Positions 21,582-30,370 of a DNA stretch of 64,000 bases are shown one piece after another. Each line of letters begins with the position of its first letter. Positions within the stretch are counted from its first letter, which is position 1. The position numbers were made by a program, and so were the translations under genes. Source of the stretch: Actinomycetospora straminea (GTDB lineage: Bacteria; Actinomycetota; Actinomycetes; Mycobacteriales; Pseudonocardiaceae); assembly GCF_028737255.1 (NCBI RefSeq), contig NZ_JAQZAN010000012.1, positions 1 to 64,000 of the forward strand, written 5' to 3'. Below the pieces are notes generated by a model. The model saw only the letters and a program-made list of their open reading frames with translations. It was not told where the DNA came from and ran no database searches.

Positions 21582-21878
21582 CTACGCGGGGCGGGGCACG
21601 GGGCGGGCGCCGATGGCCGGCACGGTCACGCGGAGGCGGTGGGGGGCGACCTGCCAGTAGCGGCGCTCGGGGTCGCCGCGGCGCCAGCTCTCGGCGAGCT
21701 CGGTCACGCGGTCCTCGTCGACCGTGACCGCACGGGCCCGCCAGCGCCGGGACCGGCCGCGGACGAGCACGTCGAGGGCGCTCCAGGCCTCCTCGGCCGA
21801 GCCGTGCACGCTGACGGTCGCCGGGGACTCGCCGTCCCCGAACAGCACCGTGTAGGCACTGACCGCGTCGTAGGTCAC
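21582..21878 (-). CDS. hypothetical small protein
   Basis: 98 residues, Arg-rich, no recognised domain. The sequence begins 'VTYDAVSAYTVLFGDGESPA' and has a mixed beta/alpha pattern with no membrane span or signal. I chose GTG 21878 because a strong GGAGGAG precedes it; the ATG at 21941 would add 21 basic, low-complexity residues. It is probably its own unit: the next gene on the strand ends 229 bp upstream, with hairpins between. Confidence 0.6.
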   Translation of the reverse strand: MTYDAVSAYTVLFGDGESPATVSVHGSAEEAWSALDVLVRGRSRRWRARAVTVDEDRVTELAESWRRGDPERRYWQVAPHRLRVTVPAIGARPVPRPA

Positions 21879-21950
21879 CTGTTCTCCTCCCGCCGGTCGC
21901 GGCGCCACGGTGCGGCGCCCGGTCCGGATCGGCTCGGGCACCAGTAGAGC

Positions 21951-21970
21951 CGTCGGGCGTCGCCCCGACG
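21951..21970. terminator. hairpin downstream of the methyltransferase gene
   Basis: A 7-bp perfect stem with a 6-nt loop (CGTCGGG ... CCCGACG) lies in the 229-bp gap between the methyltransferase stop at 22108 and the next leftward gene at 21878. A second short inverted repeat lies at 21901-21919. A terminator role for the 23984-22108 unit is inferred from position only. Confidence 0.35.
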
Positions 21971-22107
21971 AGCGTCACGCGCCGGTCCGCGCCGAGCTGA
22001 ACCGATTCCGCGACGGGTGGTCCGCCCGGGAGTGTGTCGCCCGTCCGGGCGTGCCGCCTGCCGCAGCGGGAGCACGGGTGGCCCGCCCGCCGGGAGCCAC
22101 ACCGCCC

Positions 22108-22977
22108 TCAGACCGCGGTGGTGCGCAGCAGCGTCGTGACGACGTAGCGCTCGCGCAGCAGCCGCCCCATGACCTGCTCCTGCTCCCGGGCCTGCCGCCA
22201 CGCGGGGTGGTCGCCGTGGTGGCGGCGCAGGTGCTCCTCGACGCGGTCGGCGCGCTCGGTCCAGGACGGCGGTGCCCCGGGCAGGCGGGCGGCGTCGATC
22301 TCGTCGTCGACCCGGAACCCCGCGCCGGCGAGCTGGTCGTGCAGCTCGGCGTGGGTGGGGAAGTCGTTGCCCTCCGGCTGCTCGGGCAGCGGCGTCCCGG
22401 CGTGGACCAGGACGAGCAGCCCGAGGTGCCCGCCGGTCACGAGGACCCGGCGCAGCTCGGCGAGCATGTCCGTCCGCGACGGCGTGACGCAGAGGACCCC
22501 GAGCGACCAGGCGGCGTCGACGCCGTCGGTGGGCAGCGGCAGGGCCTCGGAGACGGCGGCGGCCGTCGGGAACCCGAAGAGCCGCCGCGCCGACGCGGCC
22601 GCGTGGACCATCGGCTCGGTGAGCACCGGCCGGCCGTCCCAGGAGCCGCGGCGGTCGTCGGCGAGCCAGGCGGCGGGCCCGCCGAGGCCGGCGCCGGCGT
22701 CGAGGAAGCGCTGATCACCGCGCAGGTCGAGGCCCTGGGCCAGCCACGCGAGGTCGGCGGGGGAGCCGCTGCCGCGGCACGCGGCGGGGACGGCGTGGTC
22801 GGGCCCGAGGGCGCGCACGGCGCCCTCCGTCCAGGCGGCGACGGTGTCGAACTCGGCCTCCATGGGGGAGCCGGCCGCAGAGTGGGCCGCAGAGTCGGCC
22901 GCAGAGTCGGCCGTGGAGTCGGGAGTGGCGTCGGGGGTGGGCTCGGGCGTGGATCCGGGCTGGGTCTCGGAGATCAC
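22108..22977 (-). CDS. class I SAM-dependent methyltransferase
   Basis: 289 residues. A 38-residue Pro/Ser/Asp/Ala-rich leader precedes a Rossmann methyltransferase domain, with motif I 'FLDAGAGLGGPAAWL' and later 'EALPLPTDGVDAAWSLGV' and 'ELRRVLVTGGHLGLLVLV'. The C-terminus is rich in His/Arg. GTG 22977 overlaps the stop of the MTHFR-like gene by 4 bp (GTGA), but an internal ATG at 22863 begins exactly where conservation starts, so the leader may not be translated. The leader carries a 12-bp tandem repeat. Coupling to the folate gene hints at one-carbon metabolism; the substrate is unknown. Confidence 0.78.
   Translation of the reverse strand: MISETQPGSTPEPTPDATPDSTADSAADSAAHSAAGSPMEAEFDTVAAWTEGAVRALGPDHAVPAACRGSGSPADLAWLAQGLDLRGDQRFLDAGAGLGGPAAWLADDRRGSWDGRPVLTEPMVHAAASARRLFGFPTAAAVSEALPLPTDGVDAAWSLGVLCVTPSRTDMLAELRRVLVTGGHLGLLVLVHAGTPLPEQPEGNDFPTHAELHDQLAGAGFRVDDEIDAARLPGAPPSWTERADRVEEHLRRHHGDHPAWRQAREQEQVMGRLLRERYVVTTLLRTTAV
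22873..22920. repeat. four tandem 12-bp repeats
   Basis: Four consecutive copies of a 12-bp unit (consensus GGCCGCAGAGTC on the + strand, last copy with two changes). The unit is a multiple of three, so it encodes a 4-residue (D/H)-S-A-A repeat in the methyltransferase leader. Copy-number change would keep frame. Confidence 0.85.
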
Positions 22978-23984
22978 GAGGAGGTGTTCCCGATCCGCGC
23001 GGCGATCTCCGCCTTGACCTCCGCACCCGCGCGCCACCCGTCGGCGGACGCCAGGCCCGAGAGGTTGACCCCGACCACCCCGGGCACGGCCAGCAACGCC
23101 TCGGCCTCGGCCACCGCGGCGTCGATCCCCGCCGCCCGCGGGTCGGGGGCGGCGAGCACGGCGGCGACGGCGTCGGTGTCGAGGGCGAGGCCGGGAAAGG
23201 CGGCGAGGACCGCGGCGGAGCGCTCGTCGGTGTAGACGGCCACGCCCGCGATCACGGGCAGGTCCGCGCCGGCGTCCCGGGCGGCGTCGAGGAAGGCGGC
23301 CAGGGCGGCGGGGGAGCCGACGTGGTTGGCGACGGCCATCGACGCCCCGGCCCGCTGCTTCTCCGCGAGCGCGGCGGGGCGCAGGTCGGCGGGCGGCGCG
23401 GCCGGGGCGACGGCGACGGCGGTGGGCACGCCCGCGGCCGCGGCGAGGTGGGCGAGGCGGGTGCTGTCGAGGTCGAAGACCTGGGTCACCTCGGGCCGGA
23501 CGTCCTGCCCGCGCCCGTCGCCGGTGACGCACAGGACCCCGCCGACCCCGAGCGCGGCGAGCCCGGCCAGCTCCTGCTCGAGGACGACCCGGTTGCGGTC
23601 GCGGCAGGTCAGCGTGATCCACGGGCTCCCGCCGGCGGCCCGGATCTCCGCGGCGAGCATGGTCGGCGGGAAGTCGGGGCGGTGGTGGTGCTCGCCGACG
23701 AGCAGGGCGTCGGACACCGGGGCGAGCAGCCCGAGGACCTCGCGCAGCGCCGTGAGGTCGTAGGGCGGGACGCTGAGGTCGGTCAGCACGCGCGGCGGGG
23801 TGAGCGTCGCCGGGCTGGTGGGCGGGCGGGTCGGCCAGCTCCGCAGCGCCGCGTCCGGCCCGCACCACGGGCACGGCAGCGCCGTGTCGAGCTCGCACGA
23901 CCCGTCGCTGCGCACGCCCCCGCACGGCCCGAAGACCATCCGCTTGGGACATCCGGGCACGGTGTCGAGGGTCGGGGCGATCAC
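22974..23984 (-). CDS. methylenetetrahydrofolate reductase-like protein with N-terminal cysteine domain
   Basis: 336 residues. The first about 45 carry five cysteines (12, 21, 30, 38, 41) in 'CPKRMVFGPCGGV', 'GSCE' and 'CPWC', the pattern of the MTHFR_C zinc or iron-sulfur domain. A TIM-barrel MetF-like domain follows, with 'DALLVGEHHHRPDFPP', 'ALGVGGVLCVTGDGRG' and 'IAGVAVYTDERSAAV'. The domain order (Cys domain first) differs from classic MetF. GTG 23984 is chosen as the start of the conserved part; a TTG at 24017 would add 11 residues. It is coupled to the methyltransferase downstream. Oxidoreductase activity on folate is inferred from family. Confidence 0.75.
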   Translation of the reverse strand: MIAPTLDTVPGCPKRMVFGPCGGVRSDGSCELDTALPCPWCGPDAALRSWPTRPPTSPATLTPPRVLTDLSVPPYDLTALREVLGLLAPVSDALLVGEHHHRPDFPPTMLAAEIRAAGGSPWITLTCRDRNRVVLEQELAGLAALGVGGVLCVTGDGRGQDVRPEVTQVFDLDSTRLAHLAAAAGVPTAVAVAPAAPPADLRPAALAEKQRAGASMAVANHVGSPAALAAFLDAARDAGADLPVIAGVAVYTDERSAAVLAAFPGLALDTDAVAAVLAAPDPRAAGIDAAVAEAEALLAVPGVVGVNLSGLASADGWRAGAEVKAEIAARIGNTSS

Positions 23985-24024
23985 CTCGGCTCGTTCCCGC
24001 GACGGCGCCCGACCCAAACCGTGG

Positions 24025-26802
24025 TCATCCCGTGTTGCGCATCCCCGCCGAGATGCCGTTGACGGTGAGCAGCAGCGCCCGCTGCAGGTCGGGGTCCGGG
24101 TCGTCGACCTTGCGCCGCTCGGCGAGCGTGTGGATCTGCAGGTGGTGCAGCGGCTCGAGGTAGCCCTCGCGGATGTCGAGGGTGCGGCGCAGCAGCGGGT
24201 TGCCGCCGAGCAGCTCGTGACCGGGGGAGAACTTGAGGACCTCGCGCTCGGTCCGCCGGTGTTCGTCCTTGATGATCTCGAAGACCTCCTGCAGCTCCGG
24301 GTCGACCAGCTCGGCGACGTAGAACCCGGCGATGCGCATGTCGGTCTTCGCGAGCGTCATCTCGACGTTCGACAGGAGGTTCGCGAAGAACGCCCAGTCG
24401 CGCATCTCGTCGAGCACGTCGGAGTAGCCGGCGTCGTGCGCCGCCTTGAGCCCGCTGCCCAGGCCGAACCACCCCGGCACGATCATCCGCGTCTGCGTCC
24501 ACCCGAAGACCCACGGGATCGCGCGCAGGTCGTCCAGCGACGCCTTCCCGCCGGCCCCCGGGCGCTTGCCGGGCCGCGAGCCGACGTTGAGCATCGACAG
24601 CTCGTCGACGGGCGTGGCCTGGGTGAAGAAGTCGGGCAGGCCCTCGTGCGACACCAGCCGGTCGTACGCGGCCTGCGCGGCGTCGGAGACGACGTCCATC
24701 GCCTCGTCCCAGCGCTTGAGCGTCGCCGCCTCCACCCGCGAGGTCTGGTGCAGCAGCGTCGCGTCGAGCACCGCCGAGAGCATGATCTCGAGGTTGTCCT
24801 TGGCGAGCGCCGGCAGCGAGTACTTGTCGGAGATGACCTCGCCCTGCTCGGTGACCTTCATGACGGCGTCGACGACGCCGTGCGGCTGCGCCGCGATCGC
24901 CTCGCCGGCCGGTCCGCCGCCGCGCCCGACCGAGCCGCCGCGGCCGTGGAAGAGCTTGAGCCGGACGCCGTGCTTGGCGGCGACGTCGCGCAGCTGGCGC
25001 TGGGCCTGGTGGATCGACCACTGCGAGGTGGTGAGCCCGGCGCCCTTGTTGGAGTCCGAGTAGCCCAGCATCATCTCCTGCACGTCGCCGCGGGCCGCCA
25101 CGAGCGCCCGGTACGACGGGTCGGAGAGCATGCCGTCGAGCAGGTCCCCGGAGATCTTCAGCTCGGTCGCGGTCTCGAACAGCGGCACGACGTCGAGCGA
25201 CGACACCGCCCCGTCCGCGGTCAGCTCGACCAGCCCCGCCTCCCGGGCCAGGACGGCGACGGCGAGGATGTCGTCGACGTTCTGCGCCATCGAGATGACG
25301 TAGGTGTGCAGGGCCTCCTCGCCGTAGGTCGCTTGGACGGTGCGGATGGTGTCGAAGACCTCGAGGGTCTCGGTGACCGAGTCGTCGAGCTGCCGGTCGC
25401 GCCGCGGGGTCAGCGCCCGGCGCCCCGCGAGCTCGGCCGAGAGAACCTCGCGGCGGCCGTCGTGGTCGAGCTCGCCGTACGGGGTGTCCAGCTCGCCGAG
25501 GCGGTCGAAGAGGGCCGCCAGCGCCGTGTGGTGGAAGTTCGTGTGCTCGCGGACGTCGACGCTCGCCAGGTGCAGGCCGACGGCGTTGGCGGTGCGCATG
25601 ACGTCGCGCAGCCCCCCGTCGGCGATGCGCTCGCCCTGGTGGGAGCGCAGCGAGGCGTCCATGACCTCGAGGTCCCGCAGGTACTCCGCGGACCCGAGGT
25701 AGTCGCGGCCCGGGACGTGCGGGGTGCCGTCGGCGTAGCGGCGCGCGGTGTTCTGCAGGCGCGCGTGGATGTAGGAGCACTTGAGCCGGTAGGGCTCCTC
25801 GGCGTTGAGCCGCACGAACCGGTCGTAGATCTCGGGCAGGGCGCGGCGGTCGCGGGCGAGGCTGCGGCGCAGGTCCTCCGAGACCCCGACCAGCCGCGTC
25901 GACACCGACAGCTCCTGGACCAGGTCCTCGAGCAGGTCGGTCTGGATGCGCACCCCGCGCTCGCCGTAGATCCGCATCGTCTCGAGCGTCAGGTCGGCGG
26001 TGACGTTCGGGTTGCCGTCGCGGTCGCCGCCGACCCAGCAGCCCAGGATCAGCGGCCGCGAGCCCTCGGGCAGGTGCAGACCGACGCGGTCGAGCTCGTC
26101 GTCGAGCTCGGTCAGCACCTCCGGCACGGTGCGCCGGCCGAGCTGCTCGAGGTAGTAGGCCACCGACCGCGCCTCGTCGAGCACGGTCGGGCGCTCGGGA
26201 CGGATCTCGTCGGTCTGCCAGATGAGGTCGACCAGCCGGTGCAGCCGGTTCTCCTCGACGTGCTCGGGCAGGTCGTCGGCCAGCACGCTCGCGACCGCGC
26301 GCAGCTTGCCCAGCACCGACTGCCGCTGCGCCTCGGTCGGGTGCGCGGTGAACACCGGCTCGAGCTCGAGGCGCTCCAGGGCGGTGGAGAGCTCGTCGGG
26401 GTCGGCGTCGGTGACGAGCCGGTCGACCAGGGTGTGCAACGGCCCGCGACCCGCGGCGTGCTCGGAGGCACGCTCCTGGCTGCGGTGCAGCTGCTCGGCG
26501 AGGTTCGCGAGGTGGAAGTAGGTCGCGAACGCCCGGCCGAGCACCGCGGCGGTGCCCGGGTCGAGGTCGGCGAGCACGTCGCGGATCGCGGTGTCGCCGC
26601 GCTCGGGCACCTCGCGCACGAGGCGGCGGACCTTCTCGACCAGCTCGAGCATGTCGTCGCCGTGCTGCGCGGCCACCGTGCGCCCGAGCAGGGTGGACAG
26701 CCGGCGGATGTCGGCGCGCAGCGCGGAGTGCTCGGACTCCGACGCGACGCTGCCCTCGGTGGAGACGCGGTCGGCCCGCGCGGGGCCGTTGCTCTCGCTC
26801 AT
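24025..26802 (-). CDS. ppc: phosphoenolpyruvate carboxylase
   Basis: 925 residues, typical for bacterial PEPC. Catalytic His154 is in 'FTAHPTEAQRQS'. The loop 'LGCWVGGDRDGNPNVT', the segment 'GYSDSNKGAGLTTSQW', the catalytic 'FHGRGGSVGRGGGP' and the C-terminal 'NGISAGMRNTG' are all present. It makes oxaloacetate from PEP and bicarbonate to replenish the TCA cycle. ATG 26802 follows AGGAGGGCG. It is probably monocistronic: 143 bp separate it from the gene upstream. Confidence 0.97.
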   Translation of the reverse strand: MSESNGPARADRVSTEGSVASESEHSALRADIRRLSTLLGRTVAAQHGDDMLELVEKVRRLVREVPERGDTAIRDVLADLDPGTAAVLGRAFATYFHLANLAEQLHRSQERASEHAAGRGPLHTLVDRLVTDADPDELSTALERLELEPVFTAHPTEAQRQSVLGKLRAVASVLADDLPEHVEENRLHRLVDLIWQTDEIRPERPTVLDEARSVAYYLEQLGRRTVPEVLTELDDELDRVGLHLPEGSRPLILGCWVGGDRDGNPNVTADLTLETMRIYGERGVRIQTDLLEDLVQELSVSTRLVGVSEDLRRSLARDRRALPEIYDRFVRLNAEEPYRLKCSYIHARLQNTARRYADGTPHVPGRDYLGSAEYLRDLEVMDASLRSHQGERIADGGLRDVMRTANAVGLHLASVDVREHTNFHHTALAALFDRLGELDTPYGELDHDGRREVLSAELAGRRALTPRRDRQLDDSVTETLEVFDTIRTVQATYGEEALHTYVISMAQNVDDILAVAVLAREAGLVELTADGAVSSLDVVPLFETATELKISGDLLDGMLSDPSYRALVAARGDVQEMMLGYSDSNKGAGLTTSQWSIHQAQRQLRDVAAKHGVRLKLFHGRGGSVGRGGGPAGEAIAAQPHGVVDAVMKVTEQGEVISDKYSLPALAKDNLEIMLSAVLDATLLHQTSRVEAATLKRWDEAMDVVSDAAQAAYDRLVSHEGLPDFFTQATPVDELSMLNVGSRPGKRPGAGGKASLDDLRAIPWVFGWTQTRMIVPGWFGLGSGLKAAHDAGYSDVLDEMRDWAFFANLLSNVEMTLAKTDMRIAGFYVAELVDPELQEVFEIIKDEHRRTEREVLKFSPGHELLGGNPLLRRTLDIREGYLEPLHHLQIHTLAERRKVDDPDPDLQRALLLTVNGISAGMRNTG

Positions 26803-26945
26803 GGGGACGCCCTCCTGGTCGGCGGAGACGAAGCGGAGCGGAGCTCGACCGTCGAGTCCGCCCTCGGGTCCGCGACGGTGGGGACGCCGTGGGATTGTGC
26901 CCCCGATCGGCCCCGTCGACACCCGCTGTGTGGCGAGAGCGTGTG

Positions 26946-27392
26946 TCAGGTCAGGCCGAGCCCGGCGAGCAGCCCCTGGTGGTCCCACAGGGTGCGGTGC
27001 TCGGCGATCCGCTGCTTGCGCACGGCCACGACGGTGATCGCCAGCACCTCGACGTGCCGGCCCGTGGGCGCGACGCCGGGCAGCAGCCAGGGCAGCTCGC
27101 GGTCGTGGGTGAACGCGACCCGTTCCTCGTCGACCACCCGCCAGCGGTCGCCGGTGCGCGAGACCCGGGTCGTGGTGAGGTCGGCGGGGCGGTGGGGGAG
27201 CACGTCGTCGGCGAGGTGGCGGCGCAGCGCCTCGGCCCCGCGCGCACCGGTGCCGGCCGGGAGCGTCGACAGGGCGACGTCGTCGGTGACGAGGGCCAGG
27301 GCGGCGTCGACGTCCCCGGTCCGCAGCGCCGCGGCGAAGGCGTCCCGCGTGCGCTCGACCGCGACCATCATGTCCTGGACGGCCTTGGTCAC
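26946..27392 (-). CDS. SnoaL-like / NTF2-fold protein
   Basis: 148 residues. An NTF2-like cone fold is suggested by the opening helix pair 'VERTRDAFAAALRTGDVDA', the strands 'ALALVTDDVALSTLP', the middle 'DRWRVVDEERVAFTHD' and 'HVEVLAITVVAVRKQRIAEH'. The family covers isomerases, cyclases and non-enzymatic binding proteins, so no reaction is assigned. Start is GTG 27392; ATGs near residues 8-9 are alternatives. It is divergent from the DHFR-like gene at 27448 across 55 bp. Confidence 0.6.
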   Translation of the reverse strand: MTKAVQDMMVAVERTRDAFAAALRTGDVDAALALVTDDVALSTLPAGTGARGAEALRRHLADDVLPHRPADLTTTRVSRTGDRWRVVDEERVAFTHDRELPWLLPGVAPTGRHVEVLAITVVAVRKQRIAEHRTLWDHQGLLAGLGLT

Positions 27393-27447
27393 CAGCCGAT
27401 GCTCGCACCCGCCACCGTCGGCGCGCGACGGCTCGTACGGTGCGCGC

Positions 27448-28050
27448 GTGGACAGCCGACCCCACGACCGCCCCGACCACCGCCGCCGCGTCGTCGCCCA
27501 GCAGTGGATCTCCGTCGACGGGTTCGCCGCGGGTCCCACCGGTGAGGGTGAGATCTTCGCCCACGTCCCCGCGGAGAGCGACCGCCGCAGCATGGCGATC
27601 AACGAGACCCTGCTCGGCGAGGTCGAGACGGTGCTGCTCGGCCGGCGCACCTACGAGGTGTTCGTGGCCTTCTGGCCCACCGAGCACAGCCGCGACGTGC
27701 CGGTGGCGCCGCTGGTCAACGCTGTTCCGAAGCTCGTCGCCTCCACGACGCTGGCCGCCGCGCCGTGGGGCGACCACGCGGCCGCGGAGGTCGTCAGCGA
27801 CGCCGTTGCGCACGTGCGTGACCTGCGCGCCGGGCCCGGTGGCCTCGTGCTGGTCTGGGGCTCGCTGGCGCTCATGCGCAGCTTGCTCGCCGCCGGGCTG
27901 GTCGACGAGCTCGACCTGTTCGTCGCCCCGGTCGCCCTCGGCGGCGGGACGCCCCTGATCGCCCCGGGGCGCCCGGTCGGTCTGCGTCAGATCGCGGGGG
28001 AGGTGTTCCCCGCGGGCGGGGCGCACCTGCGGTTCGCGGTGGCGGGCTGA
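27448..28050 (+). CDS. dihydrofolate-reductase-fold family protein (RibD C-terminal type)
   Basis: 200 residues of the DHFR/RibD_C fold: 'AQQWISVDGFAAGPTGEGEI', the NADPH-site strand 'VETVLLGRRTYEVFVAFWP', 'KLVASTTL', 'LVLVWGSLALMRSLLAAGL' and the final 'DLFVAPVALGGGTPL'. The N-terminal 16 residues are very basic. It shares the family with three tandem genes at 29.8-31.6 kb but is on the opposite strand. The physiological substrate is unknown; this family is often annotated as deaminase/reductase without proof. Confidence 0.8.
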   Translation: MDSRPHDRPDHRRRVVAQQWISVDGFAAGPTGEGEIFAHVPAESDRRSMAINETLLGEVETVLLGRRTYEVFVAFWPTEHSRDVPVAPLVNAVPKLVASTTLAAAPWGDHAAAEVVSDAVAHVRDLRAGPGGLVLVWGSLALMRSLLAAGLVDELDLFVAPVALGGGTPLIAPGRPVGLRQIAGEVFPAGGAHLRFAVAG

Positions 28051-28063
28051 CGCTACCGACCCG

Positions 28064-29296
28064 TCAGCCGTCGAGCGCGGCCAGGCGATCGGCGAGGAGC
28101 TCCCGCTCGACGTCGTTGGCCGTGAGCAGCGCGGCCTCCTCGAGCGCCGTGCGGGCCTCGGCGTCGCGGCCCGCCCGGCGCAGGAGCTCCCCGCGCGCCG
28201 CGGCCAGGTAGCCGTAGGCCGCGAGGCGGGGCTCGTCGCGCAGGGCGTCGAGGGCCGCGAGGCCGGCATCGGGACCGTCGGCGAACCCGACGGCCACGGC
28301 GCGGTTGAGGGTGACGACCGGCGAGGGCCAGCGCGCGGCGAGGACGTCGTAGAGCCCGACGATCTCCGGCCAGTCGGTGTCGGCGAACGTCGCGGCGTCG
28401 GCGTGCACGGCGGCGATCGCGGCGAGCACCGCGTAGCGGCGCACCGGGCGGGCGGTCAGTGCCGTGCGGACGAGGACCCGCCCCTCGGTGATCATGTCGG
28501 CGTCCCAGCTCGCGCGGTCCTGGTCGGCGAGCAGGACGAGCCCGCCCGCCGGATCGGTGCGTGAGGCCCGCCGGGCGTCGGTGAGCAGGACGAGGGCGAG
28601 CAGGCCGGCGACGTCGGCGTCGTCGGGGAACCGCGAGCGCAGGAGGCGCGCGAGGTCGTGGGCGCGGTCGAGCAGGTCGTCCCGGACGAGCGCGGCGCCG
28701 GTGGGCGCGGTGTGCCCGGTGGTGAGCACGAGCGCGACGACGGTGAGCACCCCGGCGAGCCGCCGCGGCAGCTCGTCGGGTCCCGGCACGCGGAACGGCA
28801 CCCCGGCGGCCGCGATCTTCTTCTTGGCGCGGGTGAGGCGCGCGGCCATCGTCGGCTCGGTGACGAGGAAGGCCCGCGCGATCTCGGGGGTGGTCAGGCC
28901 GCCGAGCAGGCGCAGGGTGAGGGCGACGCGGGCCTCGGCGGTCAGCGCCGGGTGGCAGCAGGTGAACAGCAGGGCGAGCAGGTCGTCGGGGGGCGTGCCC
29001 CACGGCTCCGGGGCGACCTCGTCCACCACCAGCAGCGGCAGCGCCCGCTGGGCCACCGCGGCCCGCCGATGCGCGTCGAGGGCCCGCCGGCGCGCGGCGG
29101 TGGTCAGCCACGCCCCGGGCCGGGCGGGGACGCCGTCGCGCCAGGCCGTGAGCGCCTGGGCGTAGGCCTCCTGGACGCACTCCTCGGCGAGGTCGAGGTC
29201 GCGCGTGACGCGCACCGTCGCGGCGAGCACCCCGGCCCACTCGCGACGGTGCGCGTCGGCGACCGCCCTGGAGACCGGGCCGTCGGCGTCGGTCAC
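28064..29296 (-). CDS. ECF42-type RNA polymerase sigma factor with C-terminal TPR-like domain
   Basis: 410 residues. Sigma-70 region 2 is at about 8-75 ('DLDLAEECVQEAYAQALTAW') and region 4 at about 112-165 ('LTTPEIARAFLVTEPTMAAR' followed by 'LTRAKKKI'). A C-terminal helical extension of about 220 residues contains 'SPVVTLNRAVAVGFADGPDA', the signature of the ECF42 (DUF6596) group. ECF42 factors lack an anti-sigma factor, are thought to be controlled by this extension, and transcribe linked DGPF genes. That fits: the GTG start overlaps the DGPF gene by 4 bp. The stop is 13 bp from the convergent DHFR-like gene. Confidence 0.9.
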   Translation of the reverse strand: MTDADGPVSRAVADAHRREWAGVLAATVRVTRDLDLAEECVQEAYAQALTAWRDGVPARPGAWLTTAARRRALDAHRRAAVAQRALPLLVVDEVAPEPWGTPPDDLLALLFTCCHPALTAEARVALTLRLLGGLTTPEIARAFLVTEPTMAARLTRAKKKIAAAGVPFRVPGPDELPRRLAGVLTVVALVLTTGHTAPTGAALVRDDLLDRAHDLARLLRSRFPDDADVAGLLALVLLTDARRASRTDPAGGLVLLADQDRASWDADMITEGRVLVRTALTARPVRRYAVLAAIAAVHADAATFADTDWPEIVGLYDVLAARWPSPVVTLNRAVAVGFADGPDAGLAALDALRDEPRLAAYGYLAAARGELLRRAGRDAEARTALEEAALLTANDVERELLADRLAALDG

Positions 29297-29679
29297 GAGT
29301 ACTGCTGCACCGTCGGCCGCAGCGGGCGGACCTCGACGCCGCCGAACGGCTCCGGCACGTCCCGGGCGATCGCCAGGGCCGCGTCCAGGTCCGGCGCCTC
29401 CACGAGGTAGTAGCCGCCCAGGGCCTCCTTGGTCTCGCCGTACGGGCCGTCGGTGACCAGGGCGTCCTCACCGGCCGCGAAGCCGTTCGTCTCGCGGCCG
29501 TCGGGTCGGCGCACCGACGTGGCGGTGGCGGCGGGGTGCAGCCAGCCCCCGCCCCGCAGCGCCTCGCCGTGCTCCGCCCCGAAGGCCTGGTGCGCGGCCA
29601 TCAGCGCGCCGACCTCCTGCTCACCCATCGCCGCGTGGGACGCGTCGTCGGTGTAGATCAAGATCAGGTACTGGCCCAT
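29293..29679 (-). CDS. YCII/DGPF domain protein
   Basis: 128 residues of the YciI-like ferredoxin fold. 'MGQYLILIYTDD' begins the domain, and 'DALVTDGPYGETKEALGGYY' contains the DGPF-type signature (here D-G-P-Y). DGPF proteins are regular partners and presumed targets of ECF42 sigma factors; their chemistry is unproven. ATG 29679 follows GGAGACG. The longer start at 29721 adds 14 residues without support. It sits between the DHFR-like genes and the sigma factor. Confidence 0.88.
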   Translation of the reverse strand: MGQYLILIYTDDASHAAMGEQEVGALMAAHQAFGAEHGEALRGGGWLHPAATATSVRRPDGRETNGFAAGEDALVTDGPYGETKEALGGYYLVEAPDLDAALAIARDVPEPFGGVEVRPLRPTVQQYS

Positions 29680-29773
29680 CGTCGTCTCCTCCGTGGTCCC
29701 ACGAGACTCCCGGGGCCCCACCGCGGGGCCCTCATCATGACGTCGCGGACGGCACGGGGAAATCGACAGCCGC

Positions 29774-30370
29774 TCACGAGGAGCCGACGGCGCGGCGGAC
29801 CCGGTAGCGCAGGTGCGTCACGCGATGGGCCCGTGACGCCGTCTCCGTGCCCTCGAGCCGGCGGACCAGCTCCAGCTCGACGTGCCGCGCCGGCAGGTGG
29901 TCGAACAGCCGCCGGCCGCGCCCGAGCAGCACGGGCACGAGGTGCAGCTCGATCTCGTCGAGCTCGCCGGCCCGCAGCAGGGCCTGCCCGGCGCCCGCCC
30001 CGTGGACCAGCACGTCGCCGTCGCCGGCCGCCGCGCGCGCCCGGGCGGCGGCCTCGCCGACGTCGGTCGAGTAGACGACGTGGCCCGGCGGCGGGTCGTC
30101 GGGCACCGCGTGGGTGAGGACGACGATCGGCACGCCGTCGTGGTGGTCGCCGCCCCAGCGGCCCGCCAGCTCGTAGGTCCGCCGGCCCGAGAGCACCGCG
30201 CGGGTGGCCATGGCCTCCGCGAACACCTCGCCGGAGGGGCCGGGGTCGTCCCGGTGGTCGAGCCAGTTGAACAGGCGGAACCCGCCGACGCCCAGCGGCT
30301 GATCCGGCCGGTCGTCGGGCCCGGCGACGAACCCGTCGAGCGAGGTGCTCATGTCCAGGCGGATCGCCAT
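29774..30370 (-). CDS. DHFR-fold family protein, third of tandem set
   Basis: 198 residues, start ATG 30370. 'RLDMSTSLDGFVAGPDD' opens the fold, 'RAVLSGRRTYELAGRWGGDH' is the NADPH-side strand, and 'GDVLVHGAGAGQALLRAGEL' plus 'HLVPVLLGRGRRLFDHLP' end it. It is closely similar to the neighbour at 30370-30966 (same 'WGGDHHDGVPIVVLT' block), so this is a recent duplication. The start overlaps the upstream stop by one base. 94 bp separate it from the DGPF gene. Confidence 0.83.
   Translation of the reverse strand: MAIRLDMSTSLDGFVAGPDDRPDQPLGVGGFRLFNWLDHRDDPGPSGEVFAEAMATRAVLSGRRTYELAGRWGGDHHDGVPIVVLTHAVPDDPPPGHVVYSTDVGEAAARARAAAGDGDVLVHGAGAGQALLRAGELDEIELHLVPVLLGRGRRLFDHLPARHVELELVRRLEGTETASRAHRVTHLRYRVRRAVGSS

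Noticed and set aside
24025-28269. A 1414-residue PEP carboxylase
   Set aside because: Conservation begins at ATG 26802 with a good ribosome site; the upstream part is a shadow of three other genes.
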